This document shows, piece after piece, positions 31,193 through 41,087 of a stretch of 64,000 nt of DNA (positions are counted from its first letter, which is position 1; every line of letters begins with the position of its first letter). The notes under the pieces are model-generated. The model searched no databases. It was not told where the DNA came from and was given only the letters and a program-made list of their open reading frames with translations. A program made the translations under genes and the position numbers. Source of the DNA: an uncultured Bacteroidota bacterium (GTDB taxonomy: Bacteria > Bacteroidota > Bacteroidia > Flavobacteriales > Flavobacteriaceae); assembly GCA_902593165.1 (NCBI GenBank), contig CACJHI010000001.1:1-64000 (forward strand). The letters run 5' to 3'.

Positions 31193-32407
31193 ATGTTGGA
31201 TGTATATAAAATAAGAGAAGACTTTCCAATACTTGGTAAAAAGGTCAATAATACTGACTTAATTTACTTTGATAATGCAGCTACATCCCAAACTCCAAAT
31301 CAAGTTATTGAAGTTATATCAGATTACTATAAACAATATAATTCAAATATTCATAGAGGCTTACATTCACTTAGTGCAGATGCTACCAATAAATATGAAA
31401 ATTCAAGGACAATAATTAAAAATCATTTTGGAGCTTCTCATGAACATGAAATAATTTTTACATCAGGAACCACACATGGAATAAATATTATTTCCTCGGG
31501 TCTTGAAAAACTAATCTCTTCAAAGGATGAATTAATCGTATCAGAGATGGAGCATCACTCCAATATCGTTCCATGGCAAATGCTGTGTGAAAAAACTGGA
31601 TCGAAACTCAAAGTAATACCAATTAATGATGATGGTTCGCTTAATATGGATGAATATAAATCATTACTTACTCCTGCAGTTAAATTTGTTTTCATAAATC
31701 ATGTGTCAAATACTCTAGGTATTGTGAATCCAGTTAAAGAAATTATAGATCTTGCTCATATGAATAACAGTAAAGTTCTGATTGATGGTGCTCAAGGTGC
31801 TGCTCATTTCAAGATTAACCTAAAGGAGTTAGATGTAGACTATTATGTTGCTTCAGCCCATAAATTATGTGGTCCAACTGGAGTTGGATTCTTGTATGGA
31901 AAATCGGAGTTGCTAAACTCACTACCACCATACCAAGGTGGAGGTGAGATGATATCTACTGTAACCTTTAACAAAACCGAGTATGCTGACCTTCCTCATA
32001 AATTTGAAGCAGGAACCCCAAATATTGCAGGTGTTATAGGGTTTGGTGCTGCAATAGAATATATGAACTCAATTGGTTTTGACAATATAGAAGTGTATGA
32101 AAAAGAACTTTTAGATTATGCCACAGAAAATCTAAAAAAAATTGAGAATGTTAAAATATATGGAGATGTAGATGATAAAATATCTGTTATTTCTTTTAAT
32201 GTTGGTAATCACCATCCATCAGATATTGGTTCTATTCTTGATCAATACGGGGTTGCAGTCAGGACAGGACAGCACTGTACGCAGCCTATAATGGATCATT
32301 TCAATATTCCAGGAACAGTTAGAGCCTCCTTCTCTTTTTATAATACCAAAAGTGAAATAGATTTATTTATTGATGCCCTAAAAAAGGCATCAAAAATGTT
32401 GGGATAA
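31193..32407 (+). CDS. sufS: Cysteine desulfurase SufS
   Basis: YFDNAATSQTPNQVI...SAHKLCGPTGVGFLYGK...VRTGQHCTQPIMDHF. Confidence 0.96.
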   Translation: MLDVYKIREDFPILGKKVNNTDLIYFDNAATSQTPNQVIEVISDYYKQYNSNIHRGLHSLSADATNKYENSRTIIKNHFGASHEHEIIFTSGTTHGINIISSGLEKLISSKDELIVSEMEHHSNIVPWQMLCEKTGSKLKVIPINDDGSLNMDEYKSLLTPAVKFVFINHVSNTLGIVNPVKEIIDLAHMNNSKVLIDGAQGAAHFKINLKELDVDYYVASAHKLCGPTGVGFLYGKSELLNSLPPYQGGGEMISTVTFNKTEYADLPHKFEAGTPNIAGVIGFGAAIEYMNSIGFDNIEVYEKELLDYATENLKKIENVKIYGDVDDKISVISFNVGNHHPSDIGSILDQYGVAVRTGQHCTQPIMDHFNIPGTVRASFSFYNTKSEIDLFIDALKKASKMLG

Positions 32408-32417
32408 TTGCTTAATT

Positions 32418-32846
32418 TTGACTGTGCAAAGCATTCAACAAATACAGGACCAAATTATTGAAGAGTTTGATTTTTTTCAAGATTGGTCAGAAAAGTATCA
32501 ATATCTAATTGATCTTGGCAAAAATCTACCTGAATTTAATGATAGTAACAGAGTTGATTCTAATCTTATAAAAGGCTGTCAAAGTAAAGTGTGGCTAAAC
32601 TCATCTTTTGATAATAACATTGTTATATTTGAAGCAGATAGTGATGCAATTATCTCTAAAGGAATCATATCTCTTTTAATTAGAGTTTTTTCTGGTCATA
32701 CACCAGATGAAATTATTGCAGCTAATATCGATTTTATTGAGAAAATAGGTTTAAATAGTCATCTTTCACAGACAAGGGCAAACGGTCTACTTTCAATGAT
32801 AAAACAAATCAAAATATATGCTTTAGCGTATCAAGCAAAAAACTAA
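32418..32846 (+). CDS. sufE: SufE family sulfur-acceptor protein
   Basis: WSEKYQYLIDLGKNLPEF...IKGCQSKVWLNS. Confidence 0.93.
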   Translation: MTVQSIQQIQDQIIEEFDFFQDWSEKYQYLIDLGKNLPEFNDSNRVDSNLIKGCQSKVWLNSSFDNNIVIFEADSDAIISKGIISLLIRVFSGHTPDEIIAANIDFIEKIGLNSHLSQTRANGLLSMIKQIKIYALAYQAKN

Positions 32847-32847
32847 A

Positions 32848-33168
32848 ATGACAAAAATGAATACACAAGATTTAGGTGAAAAAATTGTAAAAGAATTAAA
32901 ATCAATATTTGATCCTGAAATACCTGTTGATATTTATGAGTTAGGATTAATCTATGATGTTTTTGTCAATGAAGATAATGAAGTAAAAATTCTTATGACA
33001 CTTACTTCACCAAACTGTCCAGTTGCTGAATCATTACCCCAGGAAGTCGAAGAAAAAATAAGATCAATTGACGAAGTTAAAACTGCAGAGGTTGAAATTA
33101 CGTTTGATCCACCTTGGACAAAAGATTTAATGAGTGAAGAGGCAAAACTTGAATTAGGATTTCTGTAA
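32848..33168 (+). CDS. MIP18/DUF59 family Fe-S assembly protein (SufT/PaaD-like)
   Basis: FDPEIPVDIYELGLIYDVFV...LTSPNCPVAESLPQEV...VEITFDPPWTKDLMSEEAKLELGFL. Confidence 0.9.
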   Translation: MTKMNTQDLGEKIVKELKSIFDPEIPVDIYELGLIYDVFVNEDNEVKILMTLTSPNCPVAESLPQEVEEKIRSIDEVKTAEVEITFDPPWTKDLMSEEAKLELGFL

Positions 33169-33175
33169 TCATTTC

Positions 33176-34054
33176 ATGAAACAAAATTTTCTTTTATTTT
33201 TTTTGATATTTTCTATAAATACTTTTTCTCAAGAAGAGGCTAAAAAAGATTCTCTTTGGACAACTAGAGGAAATGTTGCCATTCTTTTAAACCAAACAGG
33301 ATTTAGTGATTGGGTGGGAGGAGGAACAAATAATTTTTCTGGTACACTGAAATTTGACTATGAATGGGAATACAGAGATAAGGGTTGGGACTGGCTGACT
33401 AACTTTGAATCTGCTTATGGATTAGCTAAATATAAAAATGCTCCATTTGCCAGAAAAATTGATGATAGAATTTTAATTCAATCAATAGTTGGTAAAGAAT
33501 TTACTAAAAATTTATCTTTCTCTGCTTTCTTTAACTTCACCTCTCAGCTTGGAAATGGTTATAAATACAAAAAGGATTCAAATAATAATGAGATACGTGA
33601 ATTAACAACTAAAATATTTTCTCCTGCATACTTTCAATTAGGATCAGGATTTCTTTGGAAAAAAGATGAAACATTATGGGTCAATTATTCTCCTATTGCT
33701 ACAAGATTAATTTTAGTTAATAAAAAATTTACTAAAGATTTAACTGGTAATGATACTTATTTTGGTGTATTACCTAATAAATCATCTAGATATGAACTTG
33801 GGGCTAATTTAACTTTCCATTCGGAGGGAAACCTGCTTGAAAATATAAAGTATAAACAAGATTTAAAGCTTTTCTCTAACTATTTGGAGGATGCCTCAAA
33901 CATAGATCTAGATTATCTAGTGCAAATTGAAGTTGATATAAACCCTCTTCTTTCAACTCAACTAATTTTTCAATTAATTTATGATGATAACGCTATTTCA
34001 AGACTTCAAGTAAGAGAAGTTTTTGGCGTTGGGGTTCAACTTAAATTAGATTAG
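33176..34054 (+). CDS. DUF3078 domain-containing outer-membrane-like protein
   Basis: Signal peptide, then SLWTTRGNVAILLNQTGFSDWVGGGTNNFSGTLKFDYEWEYRDKGWDWLTNFE, beta-rich. Confidence 0.8.
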   Translation: MKQNFLLFFLIFSINTFSQEEAKKDSLWTTRGNVAILLNQTGFSDWVGGGTNNFSGTLKFDYEWEYRDKGWDWLTNFESAYGLAKYKNAPFARKIDDRILIQSIVGKEFTKNLSFSAFFNFTSQLGNGYKYKKDSNNNEIRELTTKIFSPAYFQLGSGFLWKKDETLWVNYSPIATRLILVNKKFTKDLTGNDTYFGVLPNKSSRYELGANLTFHSEGNLLENIKYKQDLKLFSNYLEDASNIDLDYLVQIEVDINPLLSTQLIFQLIYDDNAISRLQVREVFGVGVQLKLD

Positions 34055-34055
34055 T

Positions 34056-35351
34056 TTGGATAATTTAAATATTTTAATCATCACTTACTACTGGCCACCA
34101 TCTGGGGGTTCAGGAGTTCAAAGATGGATGTTCTTTGCAAAATATCTAAAGCAAATTGGACATAATCCTATAGTTTTGACTGTTGATCCAAAATATGCCT
34201 CTTATAACTTAATCGATAATTCACTCACAGATCAAGTTAAAGATATTAAGACACATAAAACATATAGCTTTGAGATCTTGAAATTATATTCACTATTTAA
34301 GTCGGGAAATAGAACTAAAGCAATACCTCAGTCTTACATTCCGAATCAATCATTTTTTGATAAAATAGCATCATTTATCAGATTAAATTTTTTTATACCG
34401 GATTCAAGAATAGGGTGGAACTATTTTGCATTTAGAAAAGCTAAAAAACTTATAGAAAACAATAATATTAATTGTGTAATTACTACAGGTCCACCGCATT
34501 CAACTCATTTAATTGGTAAAAAAATTACTGAAAAATTTAAATTAAAATGGGTAGTTGATCTAAGAGATCCATGGGCTGAAATTTTTTATTTAAAAGATAA
34601 ATTTAGATTCAAATACGCTAAAAAATTAAATCTAAAATTCGAGGCGGATGTTTTTAATTCTGCTGATTCAATTATAACAACTGTTGGTGACAGATATCAA
34701 AATATCATAAAAGAAAAATTATCAAATTCTAAGAAAATTCATAAAATTTATAATGGATATGATAAATCAGTTTATGATAAAATTAAAGAGATTAAACCAA
34801 CTAGCTTTAATATTGTATTTACTGGTGTTCTTTCTAAAAATCATAATTATCAAGTTTTTTACAAAGTATTAAGTCACTTAAAAGATGAGTTTAATGATCT
34901 AAATATGATTTTCACTTTTGCAGGTAAAATTGACAAAGAAATCAAAAAACTTTATTCAGAAAAAATTCATTTTATTGACAGAGGTTATGTAATTCACGAA
35001 ACAGCAATTGAGATTATAAAGTCATCTCATTTATTAATCAATTTTAATTACTTACATACAGAAAAAACCGATATGGTGTCAGGGAAGCTTATAGAGTATC
35101 TTGCTTCAGGTTCTCCAATTATAAACTTTTCAAATTCGGCTGAAGAATCAAATTCTATTTTGAAAAACTCCACAAAATCTTTTAATGCAGATAGTAATGA
35201 TATAATTAAGGTTGTAAACTTTATAAAGAAAGAATATGACCGTTGGTCAAATGGAAATTATGAAAAAGATATTCCAAAAAATATAGAGTCTTTTTCTAGG
35301 AAAAAATTAACGAATGATTTAGTTGAATTGATAAAAAATTTAGTTGTTTAA
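34056..35351 (+). CDS. Glycosyltransferase (GT4-like)
   Basis: ILIITYYWPPSGGSGVQRWMFFAKYLKQIGHNPIVLT; TTG start. Confidence 0.8.
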   Translation: MDNLNILIITYYWPPSGGSGVQRWMFFAKYLKQIGHNPIVLTVDPKYASYNLIDNSLTDQVKDIKTHKTYSFEILKLYSLFKSGNRTKAIPQSYIPNQSFFDKIASFIRLNFFIPDSRIGWNYFAFRKAKKLIENNNINCVITTGPPHSTHLIGKKITEKFKLKWVVDLRDPWAEIFYLKDKFRFKYAKKLNLKFEADVFNSADSIITTVGDRYQNIIKEKLSNSKKIHKIYNGYDKSVYDKIKEIKPTSFNIVFTGVLSKNHNYQVFYKVLSHLKDEFNDLNMIFTFAGKIDKEIKKLYSEKIHFIDRGYVIHETAIEIIKSSHLLINFNYLHTEKTDMVSGKLIEYLASGSPIINFSNSAEESNSILKNSTKSFNADSNDIIKVVNFIKKEYDRWSNGNYEKDIPKNIESFSRKKLTNDLVELIKNLVV

Positions 35352-35912
35352 TTCAAAGAATTCCAAAACCTCTTGTGGCACCAATGTATCAATCTTTTCT
35401 TTTGACTTGATTAATTCGCGGATATGGCTACTTGAAATTTTTATTTTAGGGGCATCTACCAACTTAATGTTAGAATTAGATAAAATTTCTTCAGGAATTT
35501 TTTGGTCAGTATCTCTTGGGTAGACGTATACTTCAGCAATTTCAATAATTTTTTTATAATCTTTCCACTTATTAAACCCTACTAAATTATCTTCTCCAAT
35601 TAATAGAATCAACTTATTGTACTTGTGTCTTTTTTTAAATTCTTTTAAAGTATCAATTGTAAAATTAGGTTTAGACATTTTAAACTCAATATCTGATACT
35701 CTGACATTATCAAACTTTTTAAATACAGTCTCAGCCATCTTTAGTCTATCTATGTCACTTATTAGTTCATTTCCCTTCTTAAAAGGGCTTTGAGGGCTAA
35801 TAACAACTAACACCTCATCTAGTTCAGATAGTTTTGAAAAATATTCAGCTAAAGTAACGTGACCGTTATGTATAGGGTTAAAAGTTCCTAGGTAAAGACC
35901 TACATTACTCAT
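35340..35912 (-). CDS. nadD: Nicotinate-nucleotide adenylyltransferase
   Basis: VGLYLGTFNPIHNGHVTLAEYF...SSSHIRELIKSKEKI. Confidence 0.93.
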   Translation of the reverse strand: MSNVGLYLGTFNPIHNGHVTLAEYFSKLSELDEVLVVISPQSPFKKGNELISDIDRLKMAETVFKKFDNVRVSDIEFKMSKPNFTIDTLKEFKKRHKYNKLILLIGEDNLVGFNKWKDYKKIIEIAEVYVYPRDTDQKIPEEILSNSNIKLVDAPKIKISSSHIRELIKSKEKIDTLVPQEVLEFFELNN

Positions 35913-36471
35913 CTATAAATTCTTTTATTAAGGTATGGGCAATTTTTTTTGACTCTTCAAGATCGTTATTAATGATAATATTATCAAATTTTGATGCATA
36001 ATCTAATTCACTTTCAGCCTTTTTAATTCTTACATCAATTTCTTGTTTAGAGACATCACCTCTTTCAATTAATCTTTCACGTAAGATTTCTATACTTGGC
36101 GGCATAACAAATATGGAGAGAGTCTCATCTGGAAACATACCCTTTATATTTGCACCTCCAACAACGTCTATGTCAAAAATTGCTATTTTTTTATCCTTCC
36201 AAATCCTATCTACTTCAGATTTAAGTGTGCCATAATGGTTACCTCCGTAAACTTCCTCATACTCAATAAATTCATCATTTTTAATTCTAGCCTTAAATTC
36301 TTGGTTGCTTAAAAAATAATAATCTTTACCATCTCTCTCTTCACCTCTAGCTTTTCTTGACGTTGCAGAAATTGAAAATTGGATTTCACTAAAAGATTTA
36401 AGTATATACTTTACTAAAGTGGTTTTACCTGCACCTGAAGGGGCTGAGAAAACAATAAGCTTATTAGTCAT
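35905..36471 (-). CDS. gmk: Guanylate kinase
   Basis: IVFSAPSGAGKTTLVKYIL...FSISATSRKARGEERDGKDYYFLS. Confidence 0.96.
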   Translation of the reverse strand: MTNKLIVFSAPSGAGKTTLVKYILKSFSEIQFSISATSRKARGEERDGKDYYFLSNQEFKARIKNDEFIEYEEVYGGNHYGTLKSEVDRIWKDKKIAIFDIDVVGGANIKGMFPDETLSIFVMPPSIEILRERLIERGDVSKQEIDVRIKKAESELDYASKFDNIIINNDLEESKKIAHTLIKEFIDE

Positions 36472-37325
36472 TATGCTATATTAAAAATATTTTGCTTTAT
36501 TTTTTCATTTTCTTCTTTCATATTGACTACCATACTTTGAATCTTAAAATTGTTAGCCTTAGAACCAATTGTATTTATCTCTCTACCTATTTCTTGAGAA
36601 ATGAAAGAGAGTTTCTTTCCTTGTGCATATTCTGAATTAATTTCCGAAATGAAAAATTTTAAATGATTTTTTAATCTAATTATTTCTTCATTAATATCTA
36701 ATTTCTCAATATAGTATATAATTTCCTGTTCAAGTCTGGATTTATCGAACTTATTTTCAAGTTCTTCTAGGTAAGTTTTAATTTTATTCTTCTTATCCTT
36801 AATTCTTGATGATTCTATTGAAGTGATTTCTTTAATATATCTATCTATTTTTGAAATACTTTTTTTAAGGTCTTTGACAATGGCTTTTCCCTCTTTAATT
36901 CTATAATTATTTAGTTTTTCAATAGACATATCTACCATTGACTTAATCTTTTTTATATCATTTTTATTAAGTTTTATTTCTAAGTCTTGAAACTTTTCGC
37001 TAATCAATAAATTTGAGATTATTTGAGATTCATTAATATCAAAATCTTTTTTTAGTTCCTTAATGTACTCTTTAACTTTTTGTCTGTTAAATGGAATGAC
37101 TAATCCTTTATTAGAGTCGTTAATAGTGATGGACATATCAATTTTACCCCTAATGATTTTCTGATTAATTGATTTTCTTAAATATTCATCAATAAATAAG
37201 AGTGAATCATCAATTTTTAAATTTAAATCGAGTGTTTTTGAATTTAGTGATCTAATCTCAATGACTACATTATAATTATTAATAAGCTTTTCCTCTTTCC
37301 CAAAGCCAGTCATTGAATAAATCAT
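36471..37325 (-). CDS. YicC/YloC family endoribonuclease
   Basis: MIYSMTGFGKEE...IEIRSLNSKTLDLNLKI...GKKLSFISQEIGREINTIGSKAN. Confidence 0.92.
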   Translation of the reverse strand: MIYSMTGFGKEEKLINNYNVVIEIRSLNSKTLDLNLKIDDSLLFIDEYLRKSINQKIIRGKIDMSITINDSNKGLVIPFNRQKVKEYIKELKKDFDINESQIISNLLISEKFQDLEIKLNKNDIKKIKSMVDMSIEKLNNYRIKEGKAIVKDLKKSISKIDRYIKEITSIESSRIKDKKNKIKTYLEELENKFDKSRLEQEIIYYIEKLDINEEIIRLKNHLKFFISEINSEYAQGKKLSFISQEIGREINTIGSKANNFKIQSMVVNMKEENEKIKQNIFNIA

Positions 37326-37334
37326 ATTTGCTAA

Positions 37335-38054
37335 CTATAGTTCTCGAATTTTTATATTCCTGAATTTAACATCTGTACTATGATCTTGTAAGGCTATTTT
37401 TCCAGTTTTAAATTTACCAAAATCAGGAGCATATGTTGCATCTGGGCGATTACTTCCAAGAGCAAACTTTGATTTGGATACAAGTTTATCCCACTCTGGT
37501 CCTGATAGAGGATATGTGAAGGCAAGTTCACCATTAAATTTTACTGTTCCTAAATTATTGACATGATCAATTTTGATAACAACATGATTCCAATTTCCAT
37601 GACCGTTAAATTTTAAATTTGGATTATCTGTTTTAACAAGGTCAAAAAGTGAAGGAGCATATTCAAGGTCAGAGCCGGCATAACCATTAGCATTATCTAA
37701 AATCTGTATTTCAGGACCTGTAGAAAATGCAGAGAATTTAGGAATCTGTTTTACACCATAAAAAATACCACTGTTTCCTCCTTTTGACACATTCCACTCT
37801 AGAGAAAGTTCAAAACTAGTATATTCCTTCTCAGTTAAAATATCATGTCCCGATTCTTTATCATTGTTTGTAAAGATTAATTCTCCATTTTCTATTGACC
37901 ATTGATTTCCTACTGAATCACTATCATATGAATGCCAACCATTAAAAGTTTCTCCATCAAAAATATAGGTCCACTCCTCTTTATTTTTGTCAGAACAACT
38001 AATGAATAAAATGGATAGAGTTAATACAGATAGTATGTATATTAAGTTTTTCAT
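37335..38054 (-). CDS. DUF1080 (3-keto-disaccharide hydrolase domain) lipoprotein
   Basis: Lipobox LFISC; WTYIFDGETFNGWHSYD...NSGIFYGVKQIPKF...GPEIQILDNANGYAG...KFRNIKIREL. Start taken at internal ATG giving a signal peptide (ORF track start 38102). Confidence 0.87.
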   Translation of the reverse strand: MKNLIYILSVLTLSILFISCSDKNKEEWTYIFDGETFNGWHSYDSDSVGNQWSIENGELIFTNNDKESGHDILTEKEYTSFELSLEWNVSKGGNSGIFYGVKQIPKFSAFSTGPEIQILDNANGYAGSDLEYAPSLFDLVKTDNPNLKFNGHGNWNHVVIKIDHVNNLGTVKFNGELAFTYPLSGPEWDKLVSKSKFALGSNRPDATYAPDFGKFKTGKIALQDHSTDVKFRNIKIREL

Positions 38055-38163
38055 TCTTAACGATGATAATATTTTACTGTTTTTCATATAATTTTTTATC
38101 ATAATTTATTGATAAATTGTATTAATATAAAAAACTGTATTACTGCATTATTACTGCTTAAAA

Positions 38164-38889
38164 TTATAATTCTCTGATTTTAATATTTCTGTATTTTACT
38201 GTGAATCCATGATCTTGGAGACCTATGCTACCTGTTTTAAATTTTCCAAAAAAAGGTGCATATGTAAAGAAAGGGTGTGCAGGAGTTAAGTTTTCAAAAT
38301 AACTATCACCATTAAATTTAGACCTACTAACCATCTTATCCCATTCTGGACCATGCAAAGGAAAGTCATAAACTTTCTGACCATTAAATGTTATAGAACC
38401 AATATTTTCGTTATGATCAATTCTTAAAACTAAATGATTCCACTCACCATATTTATTATACTTAACTCTTCTTAATGGCTTCAAATCATATAGTGCAGGA
38501 GCCTTATGCCATCTATTTGCTTCAAAATTTTCATTATCTAAAACTTGAATCTCAGGCCCAGTCTTCCATGGAGTATTTACCTCGGGAATTTCAACTACCT
38601 TAAAAAAGATTCCACTGTTACCACCCTTACTAATATTCCACTCTAGTGATAATTCAAAATTTGTAAATGTTTCATCAGTAACAATGTCTTGTCCTCTACT
38701 CTGATTGTCATTTGGTGCAGTAAAAACAAGCTCTCCATCATTAACTGACCAATTCTTGCTTATTCCATCACCATTGTATTCGTGCCATCCATTTAAAGTT
38801 TTTCCATCAAAAAGATAAGTCCACTCAGAGTCTTGAGAAAACCCAATGCATGTTGTTAAAATTAAAAATGTAATTAATATTTGTTTCAT
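38164..38889 (-). CDS. DUF1080 (3-keto-disaccharide hydrolase domain) secreted protein
   Basis: Signal peptide; WTYLFDGKTLNGWHEYNGDGISKNWSVNDGELVF...NSGIFFKVVEIPE...KYRNIKIREL; paralogue of the neighbouring gene. Confidence 0.88.
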   Translation of the reverse strand: MKQILITFLILTTCIGFSQDSEWTYLFDGKTLNGWHEYNGDGISKNWSVNDGELVFTAPNDNQSRGQDIVTDETFTNFELSLEWNISKGGNSGIFFKVVEIPEVNTPWKTGPEIQVLDNENFEANRWHKAPALYDLKPLRRVKYNKYGEWNHLVLRIDHNENIGSITFNGQKVYDFPLHGPEWDKMVSRSKFNGDSYFENLTPAHPFFTYAPFFGKFKTGSIGLQDHGFTVKYRNIKIREL

Positions 38890-38891
38890 AT

Positions 38892-39944
38892 TTATATATT
38901 TAAAATGTTTCTTAAATCTTCATCATTTGTTTTACCCCCTGCAAAGTCATCAAATTTTTTATCGGTACAATTAATAATTAGATCTTGAATTATTTTTGCA
39001 CCTTCAGTTGCACCTTGTTCAGGACTTTTAATACAACATTCCCACTCTAAAACTGCCCATACATCACATCCATATTGAGTTAATTTGGAGAAGATAGTTT
39101 TAAAATCAATTTGACCATCTCCAAGAGATCTATATCTTCCAGCCCTATCAGCCCAATCAAGGTATCCTCCGAAAGCTCCCTTTTTACCAGTAGGATTAAA
39201 TTCGGCATCTTTTACATGAAAAGATTTAATAAACTCATGATAATGGTCAATGTATGTTATGTAGTCAAGCTGTTGCAAAATAAAATGACTTGGATCGTAT
39301 AATATATTTACTCTTTTATGGTTATTAGTTGCTTTGAGAAATCTTTCAAAAGTTACTCCATCATGAAGATCTTCCCCCGGATGAATTTCATAGCAAACAT
39401 CAACCCCATTCTCATCAAATACATCTAAAATTGGAAGCCATCTTTTTGCCAATTCTTCAAATCCCATTTCAACTAATCCTTTTGGAGCTTGGGGCCATGG
39501 ATGCCATGTATGCCATAGAAGTGCTCCAGAAAAAGTTGCATGAGCCTTTAAACCAAGTCGCCTGCTAGCAATTGCAGCTTTTTTAACTGTCTCCACTGCC
39601 CATTTAGTTCTTCCTTTTGGATTCTTTTTTAAATTATCAGGTGCAAAATTATCAAACATCAAATCATATGCAGGATGAACTGCTACTAGCTGTCCTTGAA
39701 GATGAGTTGATAGTTCAGTTATCTCAAGACCATAGGATCTAACCTTACCAATTAATTCGTCACAGTAATCTTGACTATCAGATGCTTTATCCAAATCAAT
39801 TAGTGAGCTTTCCCATGTAGGTATCTGAATTCCCTTATATCCTAGGCTTGAGGCCCATTTACACATACCGTCAAGAGTATTAAATGGTTCAGATTTATCT
39901 ACAAATTGAGCAAGAAAAACTGCTGGTCCTTTTATTGTCTTCAT
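38892..39944 (-). CDS. Sugar phosphate isomerase/epimerase (TIM barrel, AP endonuclease 2 family)
   Basis: CKWASSLGYKGIQIPTWESSLIDLDKA...CYEIHPGEDLHDG...ILYDPSHFILQQLDY. Confidence 0.88.
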   Translation of the reverse strand: MKTIKGPAVFLAQFVDKSEPFNTLDGMCKWASSLGYKGIQIPTWESSLIDLDKASDSQDYCDELIGKVRSYGLEITELSTHLQGQLVAVHPAYDLMFDNFAPDNLKKNPKGRTKWAVETVKKAAIASRRLGLKAHATFSGALLWHTWHPWPQAPKGLVEMGFEELAKRWLPILDVFDENGVDVCYEIHPGEDLHDGVTFERFLKATNNHKRVNILYDPSHFILQQLDYITYIDHYHEFIKSFHVKDAEFNPTGKKGAFGGYLDWADRAGRYRSLGDGQIDFKTIFSKLTQYGCDVWAVLEWECCIKSPEQGATEGAKIIQDLIINCTDKKFDDFAGGKTNDEDLRNILNI

Positions 39945-39950
39945 TTTAAA

Positions 39951-41087
39951 TTACTTTAATTTTACCCAAGTGTTACCATTATTGTGAGATTCAACAGCTT
40001 TTTCTATAAATAACATTCCTCTTAAACCATCATTTAAACTAGGGTACTCTCCATCAAATTCTTTCTCTCCTCTGATTTCTCTCGCTACACCGTTATAAAT
40101 ATTAGCCATAGAGTCAAACATACCTTCTGGATGTCCAGGTGGTAATTTGGCAGAAATTTTTGAAAAATTAGAATTATAATCATGACCCGGTTTAAGAACT
40201 TGAAGGGGCTTTGAATCACTCAAGTAGTTAAGATAATTTGGATTTTCTTGTTGCCATTTCAAACCACCTTTTCTTCCATATATAGCAACTGTAAAGCAAT
40301 TTTCTTCACCTGTTGCAATTTGACTAGCTCTAATCACACCTTTTATTTTATCCGAAAACCGAATTAAAATAGTACCATCAACATCCATTGGGTTATCATC
40401 ATAGACATAATTTAAATCAGATAAGAGTTCCTGGACTTCCATTCCAGTTACATATTCTAACATATCAAAAGCATGAGTGCCAATGTCACCAATACAACAA
40501 CTGATTCCTGACTTATCAGGCTGAAGTCTCCATGTCTCTAATCTTTTATTACTATCATGAATTATTGGATTAATCCATCCTTGATAGTATTGAAGATCAA
40601 CTCTCTGAATATCTCCAATTACACCTTCTTTTATCATCTCCTTCATTTGCCTTATCATTGGATATCCTGTGTATGTGTATGTAACAGCAAAAGTTAATTT
40701 TTTAGATTTATAAATTCGTTCTAAATCTAGAGCCTCTTCATAAGTAGTTGTCATAGGCTTTTCACATATAACACTAAAATTATTTTCAAGAAGCTTTTTA
40801 GCCATAGGATAGTGAAGAAAGTTTGGCGTTAATATTGAAACAACTTGCATCCTCTCACTCTCATCCAATTTTAACTCTTCTTCAATCATTTTGACGTAGT
40901 CTTCATAGACTCTCGTTTCATCTAGACCTATTTCTTTTGCAAATTTTAGGTTTTCGGAGTAGTCTGGGTTAAAAACACCACCAATTATAGAGTAGCTATC
41001 ATGCATAGATGAAGCAATCCTGTGAACTATTCCAATTAGAGAATCTCCCCCTCCCCCAAGAATACCTAATCTAATTTTACTTTTCAA
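39951..41087 (-). CDS. Gfo/Idh/MocA family oxidoreductase
   Basis: RLGILGGGGDSLIGIVHRIAS...VSILTPNFLHYPMAKKLLENNFSVICEKPMTTTYEEA. Confidence 0.92.
   Translation of the reverse strand: MKSKIRLGILGGGGDSLIGIVHRIASSMHDSYSIIGGVFNPDYSENLKFAKEIGLDETRVYEDYVKMIEEELKLDESERMQVVSILTPNFLHYPMAKKLLENNFSVICEKPMTTTYEEALDLERIYKSKKLTFAVTYTYTGYPMIRQMKEMIKEGVIGDIQRVDLQYYQGWINPIIHDSNKRLETWRLQPDKSGISCCIGDIGTHAFDMLEYVTGMEVQELLSDLNYVYDDNPMDVDGTILIRFSDKIKGVIRASQIATGEENCFTVAIYGRKGGLKWQQENPNYLNYLSDSKPLQVLKPGHDYNSNFSKISAKLPPGHPEGMFDSMANIYNGVAREIRGEKEFDGEYPSLNDGLRGMLFIEKAVESHNNGNTWVKLK

Noticed and set aside
38103-38118. AATTTAT-TG-ATAAATT palindrome between the two DUF1080 genes
   Set aside because: All-AT arms of 7 bp without a T-run; expected by chance in this composition and not convincing as terminator or operator.
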